Positions 22,377-34,338 of a DNA stretch of 64,000 nucleotides are shown here, piece by piece. This DNA comes from Erodium maritimum. Its lineage: Eukaryota; Streptophyta; Magnoliopsida; Geraniales; Geraniaceae. The DNA lies in contig OY997588.1 in the NCBI GenBank assembly GCA_963921825.1, positions 81,039,043 to 81,103,042 on the forward strand. Direction: 5' to 3'. The first letter of the stretch is position 1. Each line of letters starts with the position of its first letter. The position numbers and the translations under genes were made by a program. The notes under the pieces were generated by a model. The model searched no databases, had not been told where the DNA came from, and saw only the letters and a list, made by a program, of their open reading frames with translations.

Positions 22377-23744
22377 ATGTCTGACGACGAACATCAAACA
22401 AAGGAGGAGCTCGCAGCCGAACGCTGCGAGGTCGAAGCCGAACTTCGTGCTTGGGAGCGAGGACTCCGGCGTAGAACCGAGAGACAAATACAGAGAGCAA
22501 TGCCAGAATTCGAAAGAATGAGGCGACGGATCGAAGCAAGAGAAGGTTCCCGGACAGAGATTAACAGAAGGCGTGAGAAAGGCCACGACGACCTGATGAG
22601 GGATTATTTTGTCGAGAGCCCGATTTATGGCCCCGAATTGTTTAAGCGACGTTTTCGTATGTCCAAGCCATTATTTTTACGGGTTATGGAAGCGGTTAAG
22701 TCTCACGACAGGTACGTTGTTCAGGGTCATGACGCTGCACGACGGTTGGGGTTATCAACGCACCGGAAATGCACCGCCGCGATACGAATGCTAGCGTATG
22801 GGTGTTATGCCGATTCATTGGACGACACGCTACGTATGGGGGAAAGTACTATACTCAAATGTGTTAGACGTTTCTGTAAAGCCTTAATTGCGGTTTTCTA
22901 CGAGGAATACATGCAAAAGTCGAATGTGGCAGACATGGCGCGATTACTTGAGTCGGGAAATAGCCGAGGCTTCCCCAGTATGATTGGCAGTCTTGACTGC
23001 ATGCATTGGGAGTGGAAGAATTGACCAGTCGCATTGCAAGGATCGCATGAACGTGGAGATCACGGGAATCCAACAATTATGCTGGAAGCGGTTGCGTCTC
23101 GTGATGCATGGATTTGGCATGCGTTTTTTGGTATGGGTGGCACGAACAACGACATTAACGTCCTCAACACCGGCCACCTATTCGACGAAGCTTTCCGTGG
23201 TCGTGACATGGCCGTGGATTTCGAGATCAACGAGCATCGCTACAACAAGCCGTATTATTTAGTTGACGACATTTACCCTCAATGGGGTCGGTTCGTCAAG
23301 TCGATTCGTCATCCCTATACCCGCAAACAGAAGTTGTTTTCCAAATGCCAAGAAAGTGCCCGTAAAGATATTGAACGGGCCTTTGGAGTCCTCCATGCAC
23401 GGTGGCACATAATGTCAAGGCCGGCTCGGATCTGGGATAAAACGACTTTGTCTGATATGATGCATTGTTATATCATTCTACATAATATGATCGTGGAGGA
23501 CGAACGTGATCGCTATGAAGCAGGGTATAACAATTTGTTTTTTGAGGCCCCTCCGGAATTACCTCAGGGTTTCGCACCACCTCAAGCATGGAACCGATCC
23601 ATGCCCTTGTTGTACCACCAGGAACTTCAAGCGCGAGTTAGTGTCATCAATGATGCGACTCATCGGCAACTTCAAGAAGACCTTATGGAGCACATATGGA
23701 ATCGGTCGGACGGGACTTACAACTCCGACGATTCGGACGACTGA
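22377..23744 (+). pseudogene. PIF/Harbinger DDE transposase, one in-frame stop
   Basis: One frame of about 455 codons from MSDDEHQTKEEL to YNSDDSDD, interrupted by a single TGA at 23022-23024 directly after GSLDCMHWEWKN, where the family has Cys (CMHWEWKNC-PVA). The rest is open. The N-terminal part is charged and helical, then the HTH-like region (PLFLRVMEAVKSHD). The DDE triad is visible: D in MIGSLDCMHW, D in YYLVDDIYPQW, and E in RKDIERAFGVLHARW. The enzyme would cut and paste elements with GAGCAT-type ends at TWA sites. With one stop it is broken or at best makes an N-terminal fragment or a read-through product. A TATA-like CTATAAATACC at 22270 precedes the frame by about 100 bases. Confidence 0.92.
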
Positions 23745-24064
23745 TAATTCCTTGGTTTTTAGTTGTGTATTTTTTTTACTTATGTATTTTTTTTAAGTTA
23801 TGTATTTTTTTAATTTTGCATTTTATTAATGAACTTTTATTTCTATTTTATTTAGTAGTTGTCGATTTAAAAATAACGTTAACAATTCAGTTAAAAGCTT
23901 AATTAATTACACAATCAACATTTCTGAAAACTACGCCCCCATACATACCCCTCTGATGTGCATCACACTTTTTTAGAGGGGCAGGGAGTTGAACCCTGCC
24001 CAGTCAGTAGAGGGTTCTGCCTCAAGGTTTAGGGTTATGCCCCCCATTGATGTGGATGCTCTTA

Positions 24065-25410
24065 GAAGTACAGTTTTAATACAGCAAGAAATTTGTTCCC
24101 AAGGTATTCTGGATATTCAAGTTAAAGATTTAGGTAACAGGGTGATGATCAATTGTGCATATGAAGTTTGTAATGTTAAAATGATCGAAGATGATTGGGC
24201 TTGGCTTTCTTCTTGGGTCACCATGGCTCATGGTAAGGAAAATCTTCTGTTAAAAGGTAAAGTCTATAAATGACTTTGCATCCAAGGGATGCCAATTCAA
24301 GGTTGGAGTGTGGATAACTTCGAAAAAATTGTAAGCAGATTTGGAAGTTCTCTCCTTGTACACCCTGAAACAAGTTCAGATATGTGCTTTCACATGGGTC
24401 TTGTATTGATCTATTGTAGTTCTGCAAAACAATCATGGAGGATATCTCCTTTACATTGAAAGAGGATTTTTTAGAATTTTCATCTCTGAATTGGACTATT
24501 TGTTAGTCCCTCTAATTATCGGCTCAAAGGAGAGCTTGTCTGTCTCTTTGACTGCTCGTTCTGATGACCACTTTGACCATGTGGGCAGTCAAGGAGCAAA
24601 GTCATCTCACTACTCTCCTCAAGTTAATGCCACTGATTTCAAAGAGTCTCTTTAAGACAAATTTGAGTCTCCAAGAAACTCTGAGAAGTTAGCTTTGACA
24701 GGAGAAAAGAATGCAACTATCGAGCATGTATTTAAGGAGCATGTATCGGGAAATGACAGTCAGGTTGCAGATTCTGAAAAAACAATATATGATAATCCTA
24801 GATTTCCAAAAAAGAAGAAAAAAGGAGGGAAGAAAAATTTGAAAAGATCTCAGCTTTCTCATATTGAAATTAATTCTGCCTCGGATGATTTGATAGCCCG
24901 CCGAAGTTATGGTAATGATGTTTTTGTTGGGGCTATCAAATTCGTTAAGAAGGTGGGGTTCAATACTAAAGGAAAAGACGATCTACTGAGAGAACGTTTG
25001 AATTCTCTAAGGGAGGTCAATGAGAATTGGCATGCTTTCATTGAGGATATGAGTGGAGAGTCTGATCAAGGTGATCCTAATTCTGTTCTTTCATGAGGTG
25101 TGTGTTGCTCGAATTCCATCATCCTGGTGCCAGGTGGCCTTGTTGATCTTAGTAGTTTCTCTCTTGTTGCATCTATTTTTGGTGCTGTAGTATTGTTTGT
25201 TTTTTCAGTTGGTATTTTCATAGGGCTGTTAGTATCTCAGAGTAGTTTCTTGGTATTTGTTTTTTCCATTGTATTTTGTTTTCATTGGTTTCATGCTCTT
25301 CGTCTTTAAAGATGATTATGTATTTCGACTGCAATTTTACAGCTTCCCTTTTTTCTTTCTTTGGAAACTATGGATTTATAATATCCTCGCTGATAAAAAA
25401 AAAAAGTATA
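24065..25410 (+). mobile_element. LINE ORF1 remnant with 3' UTR and poly(A)
   Basis: Plus-strand fragments of a LINE ORF1: LIQQEICSQGILDIQVKDLG with MIEDDWAWLSSWVTMAHGKE at 24070-24273 (DUF4283-like, compare the LINE at 61432), and a C-terminal piece at 24695-25096 with a Lys-rich run (PKKKKKGGKKNLKR) and ENWHAFIEDMSGES before the stop. The 3' tail runs to GCTGATAAAAAAAAAA at 25391-25405. The frame is broken several times between pieces. The PIF/Harbinger element at 19249 inserted into its 5' part. No ORF2. Confidence 0.7.
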
Positions 25411-25435
25411 GTTCCTATGCTTATTTTTTAAACAG

Positions 25436-26215
25436 ACAATGAAGAAATGCATTACTGTCCTTCAAAAGTTACATAATAGAATCAAAAGTTTTAGGCTCCA
25501 GAGTAATGTGCGAGTTCTCCGTGGATGACCCAGTTGTTGTTGACATGTAGAATTAGTCTATTTTTGATCGTAGACACAAACTAAGGAAATCTCTTACCAC
25601 ACTTTTAACTAAACAAAACACATTACAAAGAAACCAATTAAAAAAACAAAAACTACAGTTCAGAACGGAAACAAAATAGAAATAACAATATAAACTAACA
25701 AGCGCCAAGTTAAAAAGAAATAAACAACAAAAAGAGGTCTCACGAGAAATCTTTTTTTCCGGGTCAGACTGGGATGCTTTGCACGAAAAGACTTGATCAA
25801 CATGTCGTCTTGAAACTTCGGGATAACCCGACAAGGGGTGTCGTAGATCGGTACACCATCTTACAGTCCCACCCCCGGATCACAAACTCATTGTAGCCTT
25901 CTGGTAAGTGCCACATAAAAGACGACGACGAATGGGAAACAGAGAGCTCGTACCTTTAAGACGATGACGAACGGGAAACAAAGAACTCGTACCTTTCGTG
26001 CATCGCCGTAGGCGTTCGATGAGCCGAGGTCGGGTGGAGTTGTGGTGAGCGGTGCTGATGCTATAACAAAGGGTGGAGGTGAAGCATAAGAGGGGCTGAT
26101 GGTGGTCAACATGACCACAACAACGGTAGCGAGATGAAGAAGAAGGGGCGGCGGCTAAGGGTAAAGAGGCAACACCTTAATCTCTTTGTTAAAGAGAGTC
26201 TCTTCCGGAGGGATT
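25436..26215 (-). mobile_element. Short LINE-derived copy, minus strand
   Basis: Its minus-strand 3' end GTAATGCATTTCTTCATTG and the next ~150 bases match the 3' end of the LINE at 31729-33830 (shared GATGACCCAGTT / GGTGACCCAGCT, TAGTCTA and ACAAACT phrases). The other end, near 26215, has a Pro/Arg-rich coding look (SYASPPPFVIASAP on minus). About 780 bp in total, so most of the LINE is absent. No clear target duplication. Confidence 0.55.
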
Positions 26216-26837
26216 GATTTTAAATTCTAGGTCCTGTGATTAATACTACTAGGATGGAACACGTGCTACTAGAAAACATTTAAAAGATTCTGGTATGTAT
26301 TTTGAAAACGTGCTTACATATTTCACATGTTAGCCTAATCTTCTTACAACAATTCCATGCTTCTAACCAATATATGTACTTAATAATACAATGATGAAGT
26401 CAATTTTCTGTTCCATCACCTACCAACTATTAGAATACAAACAAAATAATAAGATGGAAGTCAATTTATCAGCTTCAACTACTGTATAGATCACATGACA
26501 GTGCTCAATGATCATCAAAATACTCGAATTGATTCACATGTATAATGTATAATTGTTTCTTGTGACCTCGGAACCTGTTGGGCTCTCTTTCATGGTACAC
26601 AAAAGTCAACTTTGCAGATGCACCAATTGCTGAAGACTCAAATGATGACAGAGTGTAAGATGGGAGGACTAATAATGCAGAGTTCATATCGTCTAAACAA
26701 GTCAAGAATGGCAGCTTGGATATATATGTATCCACTGAACAAACGCTAAGAAAAGCTTAGGAAGTTTCTCCATAGATTTATATATGCATACCCTTTGAAA
26801 TGATGAATGTGCATAAAAAAATTCCTCTCTTTTTCCA
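26216..26837. other. Intergenic, upstream of the LRR gene
   Basis: AT-rich DNA. The 26740-26837 stretch holds TATATATGCATACCC and a pyrimidine-rich leader (TTCCTCTCTTTTTCC) just before the LRR start and is the likely core promoter and 5' UTR. A short minus-strand frame at 26505-26735 has no recognised domain and is not called as a gene. Confidence 0.45.
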
Positions 26838-29800
26838 ATGCTGAATTCTATGAAGCTCAACGGTCTTGGTCTGATCATCGTTCTACTCCTTTCAGCAAGA
26901 ACTTCTCTTGCTCACCAGTGCTCCGATGAGCAGCAATCACTCCTCTTGCAGTTCAAGCATGACTCTTTCCCAGCTTCAAAGTTAGCAACTTGGAAGGCAG
27001 ATACAGATTGTTGTTCATGGAAAGGCGTTGATTGTGACCGCGCCACTGGTCATGTCATTAGCCTCAACCTCACCACAAGTGGACTCTCCTATGGTCAGAT
27101 TGATTCCAACACCACTCTATTCAGACTTGGCTCCCTCCTCAAGCTTGACCTCTCTGGAGTTTCATTTGCCTCTTCCACCGGTCAGCTTGATGCTACTTAC
27201 TCCGGTGGTAACGTTTCTGTTGAAACTACTGAGGATGGTGGTTCTTCCAGCTCTCCCCAAATCCTCGTCATCCCTTCGGGGTTTTCCAGGTTAGCGAATC
27301 TCACACATCTCAATCTTGCTAACTCAGGCTTCTCTGGTCAAGTCCCACAAGAAATGTCACTCATGACTAAACTTGTATCTCTCCATCTCTCCTACAATGA
27401 ATTGGAGCTCCAAAACCCGAACTTGAGGATGATCATCCAAAACATGTCCAGCTTGAGAGAACTCCGTCTTGATGGAATTGATATGTCAAGTCAAAACAAT
27501 GATTGGTGTGAGACTATATCCTCTTCACTTCCTAATCTTCATGTTTTGAGCCTGTCAGTCTGTTCTCTTCCTGGTCCTATCTGTTCCGGTCTCTCCAATC
27601 TTCACCGGCTTAGAGAAATCAATCTTGGGAGTAACAATCTATCGTCACGAGTACCTGAATCTTTAGCCAACTTGCCTTCTTTGAAGTCCATTGATCTCGG
27701 TTACTGTGGATTGCAAGGCGAGTTTCCGAGAGGCATCCTCAAGTTAGGTAGCCTACAGAAAGTGGAGTTATCATTCAATCCAGACCTCGTTGGTTTATTT
27801 CCGGATTTCCCTCAGGAAAGTGCTCTTCAGGAGTTGTCACTCTCATTCACAAAGTTCTATGGGAAGGTACCAGACTCAATTGGCAATCTTAGGCACTTGA
27901 CTACTTTGTTTCTTGAAAACTGCAATTTCTCAGGAAAAATTCCTACCTCCATTAGCAAGCTTACCAAACTTACCTTTTTTAGTCTTTCCTCAAACAAATT
28001 CAATGGTTCAATACCGTCTCTAGTATCCCCAAACCATACCTTTGGGCTTGTCAGTCTCAAGTACCTCAGTTTTCAGAACAACTCACTCGATGGTGAAATC
28101 GACAGTTCCTTGTTTAGACTTCCATTATTGCAATGGTCTGCCCAAAGAGGTTGGAAATAAGCCTTCCCCATTTTTGTCTCAGCTGGATTTGAGGGGCAAT
28201 CTTCTGCAAGGGCTTGCACCTAAGTTCTTGTCTGCATTGAGGAGCCTAGAACAAATCTTTCTTTCTTCCAACAACATGAGTGGGACGGTGAATCTTAAAA
28301 TGTTCTCCGACTTGAAGAATCTTAGTTTTCTTGATCTATCAGACAACCCTGGACGGTAACTTCCACTACGAACTTAACCTTTGACAAGCTCGAGAAACTG
28401 GAAATGAGGTCATGCAGAATACAAGAATTCCCGGGTTTTCTAAGAAACATTCCACATTTAGATTTTCTTGACCTTTCCAGAAACCAAATCAAAGGCCAAG
28501 TACCTAACTGGATTTGGAAAAGCAGTTTGAGCTACTTAAATCTTTCTCTCAACTTACTTACTGGTTTAGCGCAACCGCTCCCTGTTGCTTCCTCGCTCAG
28601 CTTGATCTCTTTGGACCTTCATTCAAATAAACTAGAAGGCTCGATTCCATTCGTGTCACAGAATCCGACATTTTTGGATTATTCTGATAACAAATTCACA
28701 TCCATCATCCCAGCTGATATTGATAGCTATGTGCTTAATGCCACTTTCTTTTCGGCTTCTGGAAATAAGCTAGTGGGAGAGATTCCTCAATCATTATGCA
28801 GAGGTACTAGACTTGAGGTTCTTGATCTGTCAAATAACAGCTTCCATGGCACAATCCCGAGCTGCTTAGGTGACTTCAGTGCCTCTCTATCAGTTCTCAA
28901 TCTAGGTGGTAATAACCTGCAAGGAGCCATGCCTCGGATTTATGCAAGCAGTCTAAGAACATTGGTCTTCAATGGAAATCGGCTACAAGGAACAGTCCCA
29001 AGGTCTCTATCTTCCTGTAAGCTGCTTGAGGTACTGGATCTTGGAAACAACCAGATAGACGATACCTTCCCATTCTGGTTGGAGAACTTGCCAAGCTTGA
29101 GAGTTCTTGTGCTGCGCTCCAACAAGTTCCATGGATCAATTGGCCTAACAAGAACCAAGAATCCATTCTCAATGCTCCATGTCCTTGACATATCTTCAAA
29201 CGGCTTCACGGGTCATCTCCCATCACAAAGCTTCCACAAATGGAAAGCAATGATGAATCCTGACCGCGAGAAGTCCCAGAGCAAGTATCTAGGAAGCAAG
29301 TACTACCATGACTCGGTGACAGTGACCATGAAAGGGCGTGACATGCTGCTGGTAAGGATATTAACCATTTTTTCATCCCTGGATCTGTCAAACAACGATT
29401 TCAAAGGAGCGATTCCTGAGTCAATAGGAGAGCTCAAGGCGCTGCACGTGCTCAACATGTCCCGTAACAATCTTGATGGCCACATACCAACATCGATCCA
29501 GCAACTCCACCAGCTTGAATCGCTAGACCTATCAGAAAACAAACTGGTTGGGGAGATTCCTGGACAGCTCACAAGTTTGACATTTCTTGCAGTCCTCAAC
29601 CTTGCATGGAATGAACTCAGAGGACAGATACCCCGAGGCAGACAGTTCGACACGTTCAGTGCACTGGCCTACGAGGGGAATCCAGAGTTATGCGGGTTTC
29701 CCCTGCCAAGACAATGTCAAGGTAGCTCGAAGCCATTGCAGCCTCTTCATTGGGACTCAGAGGGTACTTTTGAGTGGAAGTTTGTGGTGATGGGATATGG

Positions 29801-29921
29801 ATGTGGGCTTGTAGCTGGGATAAGCATTGGATACATGTTGGTTTGGAGAGATGATGGATGGTTTTCAACACTCATAGCAAAGTGTCAACAGAGAAACAGA
29901 AGAAGAAACAAGATACACTGA
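26838..29921 (+). pseudogene. LRR receptor-like protein (RLP), two frameshifts
   Basis: Single-exon plan of the RLP class (Cf/Ve/EIX-like): signal peptide (LGLIIVLLLSARTSLAH), LRR N-terminal cap with paired Cys (DTDCCSWKGVDCD), more than twenty extracellular LRRs (LxxLxLSxNxLxGxIP type), C-terminal cap (GNPELCGFPLPRQC), an acidic spacer, one membrane helix (FVVMGYGCGLVAGISIGYML) and a short basic tail (KCQQRNRRRNKIH). Such proteins sense microbial or developmental ligands at the plasma membrane with SOBIR1-type kinases. The first frame is open to 28160. Around 28115-28140 (after SSLFRLPLLQ) the LRR pattern moves to the +1 frame and several residues seem missing. Near 28345 (after LDLSDN) it returns to the first frame, open from about 28350 to 29921. 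No GT-AG intron explains this. It is either a recent pseudogene or carries two sequence errors. An alternative start is the second Met, 15 bases on. Confidence 0.88.
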
Positions 29922-30960
29922 TAAATTGTCACAGAAAATGTTGCTTTGTACTAAATTGTCCTTCTTGAATAACAATGGTGAATTGCTTTCCCATTTGACC
30001 AACAACAAGTTTTATTTTAGACAGAAGAATGTCAAGTGTCATGAAAAGGTTGAGCAAACAAATGAATATCAAGTTATGGCTCTCACGGGAATTTAAACAA
30101 ACACCTTGTGGGCACATGAAATGATTTTTTTATTTTCACCTGACTGTCATGTAAATTAAAGTAGACTTTCAGTAAGTTGTGTCTCACCTACCCTTGCACG
30201 AGCTTATTCTGGAAATTTGATTCTCAGCCCAGAAAGCTTTGATCTTCATCCTCTGACACTGCTGCCTTGGAACTCCGTTGTTTCAGATTTGAGTACTGGG
30301 TTATGTTAGAAGCTAATGCTTGAAGGTAAGATAATTTTACAAGTTATAAAATAATTAATATACACTTTCAACTCCTAGCTTGTTAGGATTAATGCTTTTT
30401 TTTATAAAAGCATTAAACACGGAAACAGAACACCTCCATAGCTATGGCTATGGCAATTGGCGGTGGCTCTAGAACAAAAATGTCTTCGGAATCGACGGCT
30501 CTGTCTCCGCGTGGACGCGACGGAAGGGGCCTCTGGGGCGGAGAGATCGGGAATGGTGTGTTTGGATCGCAGGAAGATCCGATCCGTAATGTTCTCGCCT
30601 CTTTCTCGGTGATCAATTGTGAGGGTAGAGAGAGAAACAGAGAGGTGGGGACAAGTGACTATTCATTTGTTGATCAGAGGTTGAGAGGCGGGATCGACTG
30701 CGATCGGGTTTAGGGGAAGATCTGTGGGTCCGTCGGGTATCTAGTTTTTCTTTTTTGATCTGCGGTGGACTGGTCAGCTCCGGTGCAGTGAGGTGCACTG
30801 GAAGAACTGGTGAGTCTGTTTCTCCTTGGCCAACGTGCGTGTGTGTCCTCTGTTGTGGCGAGCTTTTTCGCTGTTCTCGGGAGTGGGACGGATGGGATTT
30901 AGTCAACGGCTCGTTTGGGCTGCATAATATCCACGACCGAAATAGCTAAATCCACTTTTT
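29922..30960. other. 3' flank of the LRR gene and an unassigned GC-rich block
   Basis: 29922-30410 is AT-rich 3' flank with no gene. 30421-30950 changes to GC-richer DNA with an open frame starting MAMAIGGGSRTKMSSEST at 30444 (about 89 codons) and no recognised domain. Such a block, beginning after an A/T tract and ending in mixed DNA, could be the 5' part of a LINE-type retroposon or an old first exon. I see no poly(A) or target duplication to settle it. Confidence 0.35.
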
Positions 30961-31728
30961 GCATCAATGTAACCAAAATATCCCTATTTTATATCTCCTC
31001 CCTTAATTTTGTTGCTATTTTTTTCTAACAAACAAAAGTTCCACAAGAAAGTAAGAACAAAATAGGAGAACGATCTTCAAACAGGACATTTTCCCTCCGA
31101 CCATAATCGCTACAAGTAGCAAAACAAAATAACAAGATAAACTTATACAAGGAAGCAACACGATCAAACAATCGTCCTCCCTGTCTGCGTTCTATCTGAA
31201 ATCAAGCAACAAAACCGATTAGAAACCGAAATAGGGATTGCATATTTTCCTATATGCGGTTCAGAGCTATCTTCGTCCTCGATATCCTCAATGTCCTCGT
31301 CAAGACGCTGCGGGACGACCAAAGAATTGGGCTGTAAGCGCGCTAGAGATACAAGGTCAACAGTCTTTTTCCCGATTTTCTTGCAATAGCTCCAGTCCCC
31401 CGAGCTATCCTTCGTAGAAATATCAACCACAAAACTACCCGGTTTACCTCCTTTATCAACAAAAGTTAAGGCTCTTGTATGATAAACAACGGTTGCATGA
31501 ACAACCCTCTTGAACTGTCACTTCTATGGTCGGCCACGACGTTTTGGTTGAACATTGGTTTGAATCGGAGATTTAAGGAGAACCTCCTTCCACTGACTAC
31601 CATGTGGATCCCCAACAGCATCGACCATCTGTTGGGAAGCTGAGACCGCTTGATTTTGTTGCTATCGATTACGAACACTAAACTATTAATAATTTTAAAG
31701 TGTTTTCTTTTAAACGAGTAATATGAAG
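30961..31728 (-). other. Unassigned, retroelement-like minus-strand coding traces
   Basis: The minus strand reads codon-like in pieces: VDAVGDPHGSQWKEVLLKSP near 31620 and DISTKDSSGDWSYCKKIGKK near 31420, with an acidic run (DEDIEDIEDEDSSEPH) near 31290. This looks like the C-terminal part of a LINE ORF1 or another retroelement protein, with stops between pieces. It may belong to the LINE to its right or be a separate older copy. Confidence 0.35.
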
Positions 31729-33830
31729 AAATGCATTATTGTCGATCAACTATTACAAAGTAGGGCCAAAGGCCCTAGGCTGTAGAATACTGTCTGATCC
31801 CTCCGTAGGTGACCCAGCTCTCTTGGACCTGTAGAAATAGTCTACTTTTTATCATGGTACAAACTGAGGACATCCTCTCACTACAATTTCAAAGAAATGA
31901 AAACTATAACGGACGTCCAACTAGAAAAACAGAAACTACAATCCAAAATAAATTACATAATAGAAATAGTCATATAAAAGGTAAATAGATTGCGATGCTC
32001 TCCTTGCTTTCCCGAAATATCTCAGTATCAACCGTCTCGGGTCTCGGAGGATAGGCTCCCTTCGGACCTTCCCCCGACCCTTAGTCCTATCATTTCTCAT
32101 AGCGAGGCTGCTCATGAGCCCTCGCCTGTTGATCATCTGTATCATCCTCATCTATCAGCAAACGGGTAGGAGTAAAGGTTCCCGAAAGCTCTGGCGCCTT
32201 CTTCACCTAGTTGGTCCGAGCATAGCACTGTCCCGATTTTCCTTTGCTTTTGGCCTTCAGTGCTTTCGTTCGTATGGGACCAAGACCTCATGTCTGACAC
32301 TGAGGCTCCTTCTGCCTCCCCATTCTGGTTGGTCTCCCACCTGCAGAAAAATCAGATAAAATGGGCTCATCATCTGCGGGGACGTTACCAAATTGCTGGG
32401 CTTTGTAATTCCCAAGACCCCGGTTAACGATCTGGGATGCGCCCCCAACATTTTTGGAATTACCCACTTAGGGCCTTTCTTAGCCCAGTCGTCGGACTCC
32501 GATCGATCCTCCTCCTCTACCTCAAGGGTCGGGAAGCCCGATGGAGGTAGCATGGGGATCTTCCTGGTTCCTGTTCCACTTCCTCCACAAAGTCCTTAAT
32601 TGAGTCTAAGGACAATGAGGTGAGGAGATCATCCACCAAGGGCACCCATGTTGATATGGGTGCTCTCCATTCCATCTTGAGGAGACGGTCGCCATCATAT
32701 CTCATTGGGACTCGAATGGAGTCATCATAACGGATTTCCTCTTGCCTTATTCCTAGTGGATGGATCCTACATGCCTCGATGATGTGGTTGAGTCTGCCAC
32801 AACGAACACAAAAGTAGAGGAGTCTGTCATACTACAGACCCACCATGGAAGGATTCAAGTGCCCATGGAAACGGAGCTGAATATGTCTTTGCAGTGGCAT
32901 ATCCACATCAATGCTAACACGCAACCACAAGAAATCATTTGGTCGATGAGGTTGTAGGATAGGAACGAAAGTTACCCCAGTGCCCAAGGCATTTGCAAGG
33001 AGAGCTTTAACCGGTGTATTTCGTGCGTCACTAGGGACGTTTGTGGCTCGTACCCTGACCTATATGAATCGGAATGGTATGGTGTTTGGTTGCATTCACG
33101 GTTTAAGGGGTACCAGTAGTAACGGGTATCCACTGAAACCCCACAGGCCCCCGTGGTGGATTGACTCCATTGTTGCACTTGATGGGAAATAGAACGCTAC
33201 CACGTCCTTATTGAGGCATTCCACCTTGAGTCCATGCACTTTCCAATTACGGATAATAACCCCACATAGGGCGTTGATACTGCAACCTCCTAGTCTCGCT
33301 ATTTTTCCGGGTAAAGAGTACAGGTATCGCCCATCGGTCGCAGCAGGAACTACCTCAACCGAGACCTCTAAGATCTCGTCCTCATCTTTCCATTCAAGAA
33401 AAGGACTATGTGACCCCGACAGTAGAGATCTGGTTGAAGCCCGGGGCTCCGACGCTGTAATCGTGGGAGCAATGTGGATATGATCGTTATAGGTGTAGAA
33501 ATGGACCATCCGGAGTCTCTGGGTTTGGAAATGAGATATAAGGGTGGTGATGCATCGTAGCCCCTCCCGGAGATGCATGCATCGATTGGGGAGGATCAAG
33601 AGAAAGCGTTCCCGGAGAAGGTGTGGCTTGGATCGGTGGAGAAGAGGTCTTCATGGACATAGAGGCTTTGGCGGGTCATCCAAAGGGGGAGAGGATGAGA
33701 CTAGGCCCATGTCCATCGCTTAAGTGGCGTATGGAGGCGGCGGTGATGTAGGTTTATCCATAATGGGTGGCGACAAAGAGGTTCGCCAGAGGACGGGGTG
33801 AAAGGATGTAGAGAATTTTTTTGACCTAGT
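31729..33830 (-). mobile_element. LINE ORF1 copy with zinc knuckle, minus strand, broken
   Basis: From right to left: a Pro/Ser-rich N-terminus, DUF4283-type sequence (DVVAFYFPSSATMESIHHGG, then GYPLLLVPLKP, 33096-33230), VPSDARNTPVKALLANALG near 33010, and a CX2CX4HX4C knuckle (FCVRCGRLNHIIEACRIHP) near 32790, followed by acidic and Arg-rich sequence to about 32250. These are the parts of plant L1-type ORF1, an RNA-binding chaperone. The frame is broken by stops and frameshifts. The 3' end (minus) is ...AATGCATTTCTTCATATTA at 31729, shared with the copy at 25436. No endonuclease or reverse transcriptase. Confidence 0.75.
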
Positions 33831-34216
33831 CTCTGAGACTCATTTAAATATTTTTATTTAAAAGTGTTAATTCAGATGTCTTAAATTTTGGTCATAATTC
33901 ATTAACATGTCTTTTATGAATTAATGAAAAATTATTTACATATTTTATGAATTTGTCACATGTTATTTACATGTCTCTTTAAATTAAAAAAACAGAAAAA
34001 ATTGACTTTTATGATTGATAATGACTAATATTTCAAAATAATTAAATACGAGTTCTTACATTTAATCATATGAATAAGATGACGAGTTTCACCATATACA
34101 ATCAAATCAAGAATATATTGTTCATAGAAAAACAAATGTCTATCCTATTAAGATTGAGAAATGAAGTTCGTTAGTAAGGGTAGTTTAGTCTTAAAGGTAG
34201 GGATGGAAGGTGGAAC
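33831..34216. other. AT-rich intergenic DNA
   Basis: The stretch is AT-rich. It has phrases ACATGTCTTTTATGAATTAATG and TTACATGTCTCTTTAAATT reminiscent of the end motifs of the MITE at 38869, so it may be an old MITE arm. No gene is seen. Confidence 0.3.
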
Positions 34217-34338
34217 TAAGAGCGTGTACAGTGAGGGGATCACGTATGAGTAATCATGATTTGAGGATCATGTAGTTACTAGACTGAATTGTGAGGTGTG
34301 CCCCTTAAACTGAGTTGTATTACACAGTGTGAGACTCA

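Larger units (their letters stand above)
19249..24061 (+). mobile_element. PIF/Harbinger transposase element, split by a solo LTR
   Basis: Ends GAGCATCCACATCAAGGGG and CCCCATTGATGTGGATGCTC are inverted repeats with TTA duplicated at 19246-19248 and 24062-24064. Removing the solo LTR at 19340-22038 leaves a ~2.1-kb element that holds only a DDE transposase gene, with no Myb ORF. It sits inside an older LINE remnant. The copy at 45686 shares its ends and interior sequence and is a deletion derivative. Confidence 0.9.

Noticed and set aside
28100-28360. An intron in the LRR gene to explain the frame change
   Set aside because: No GT-AG pair removes the shift, and LRR sequence continues through the segment in the other frame. 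RLP genes of this type usually lack introns here.
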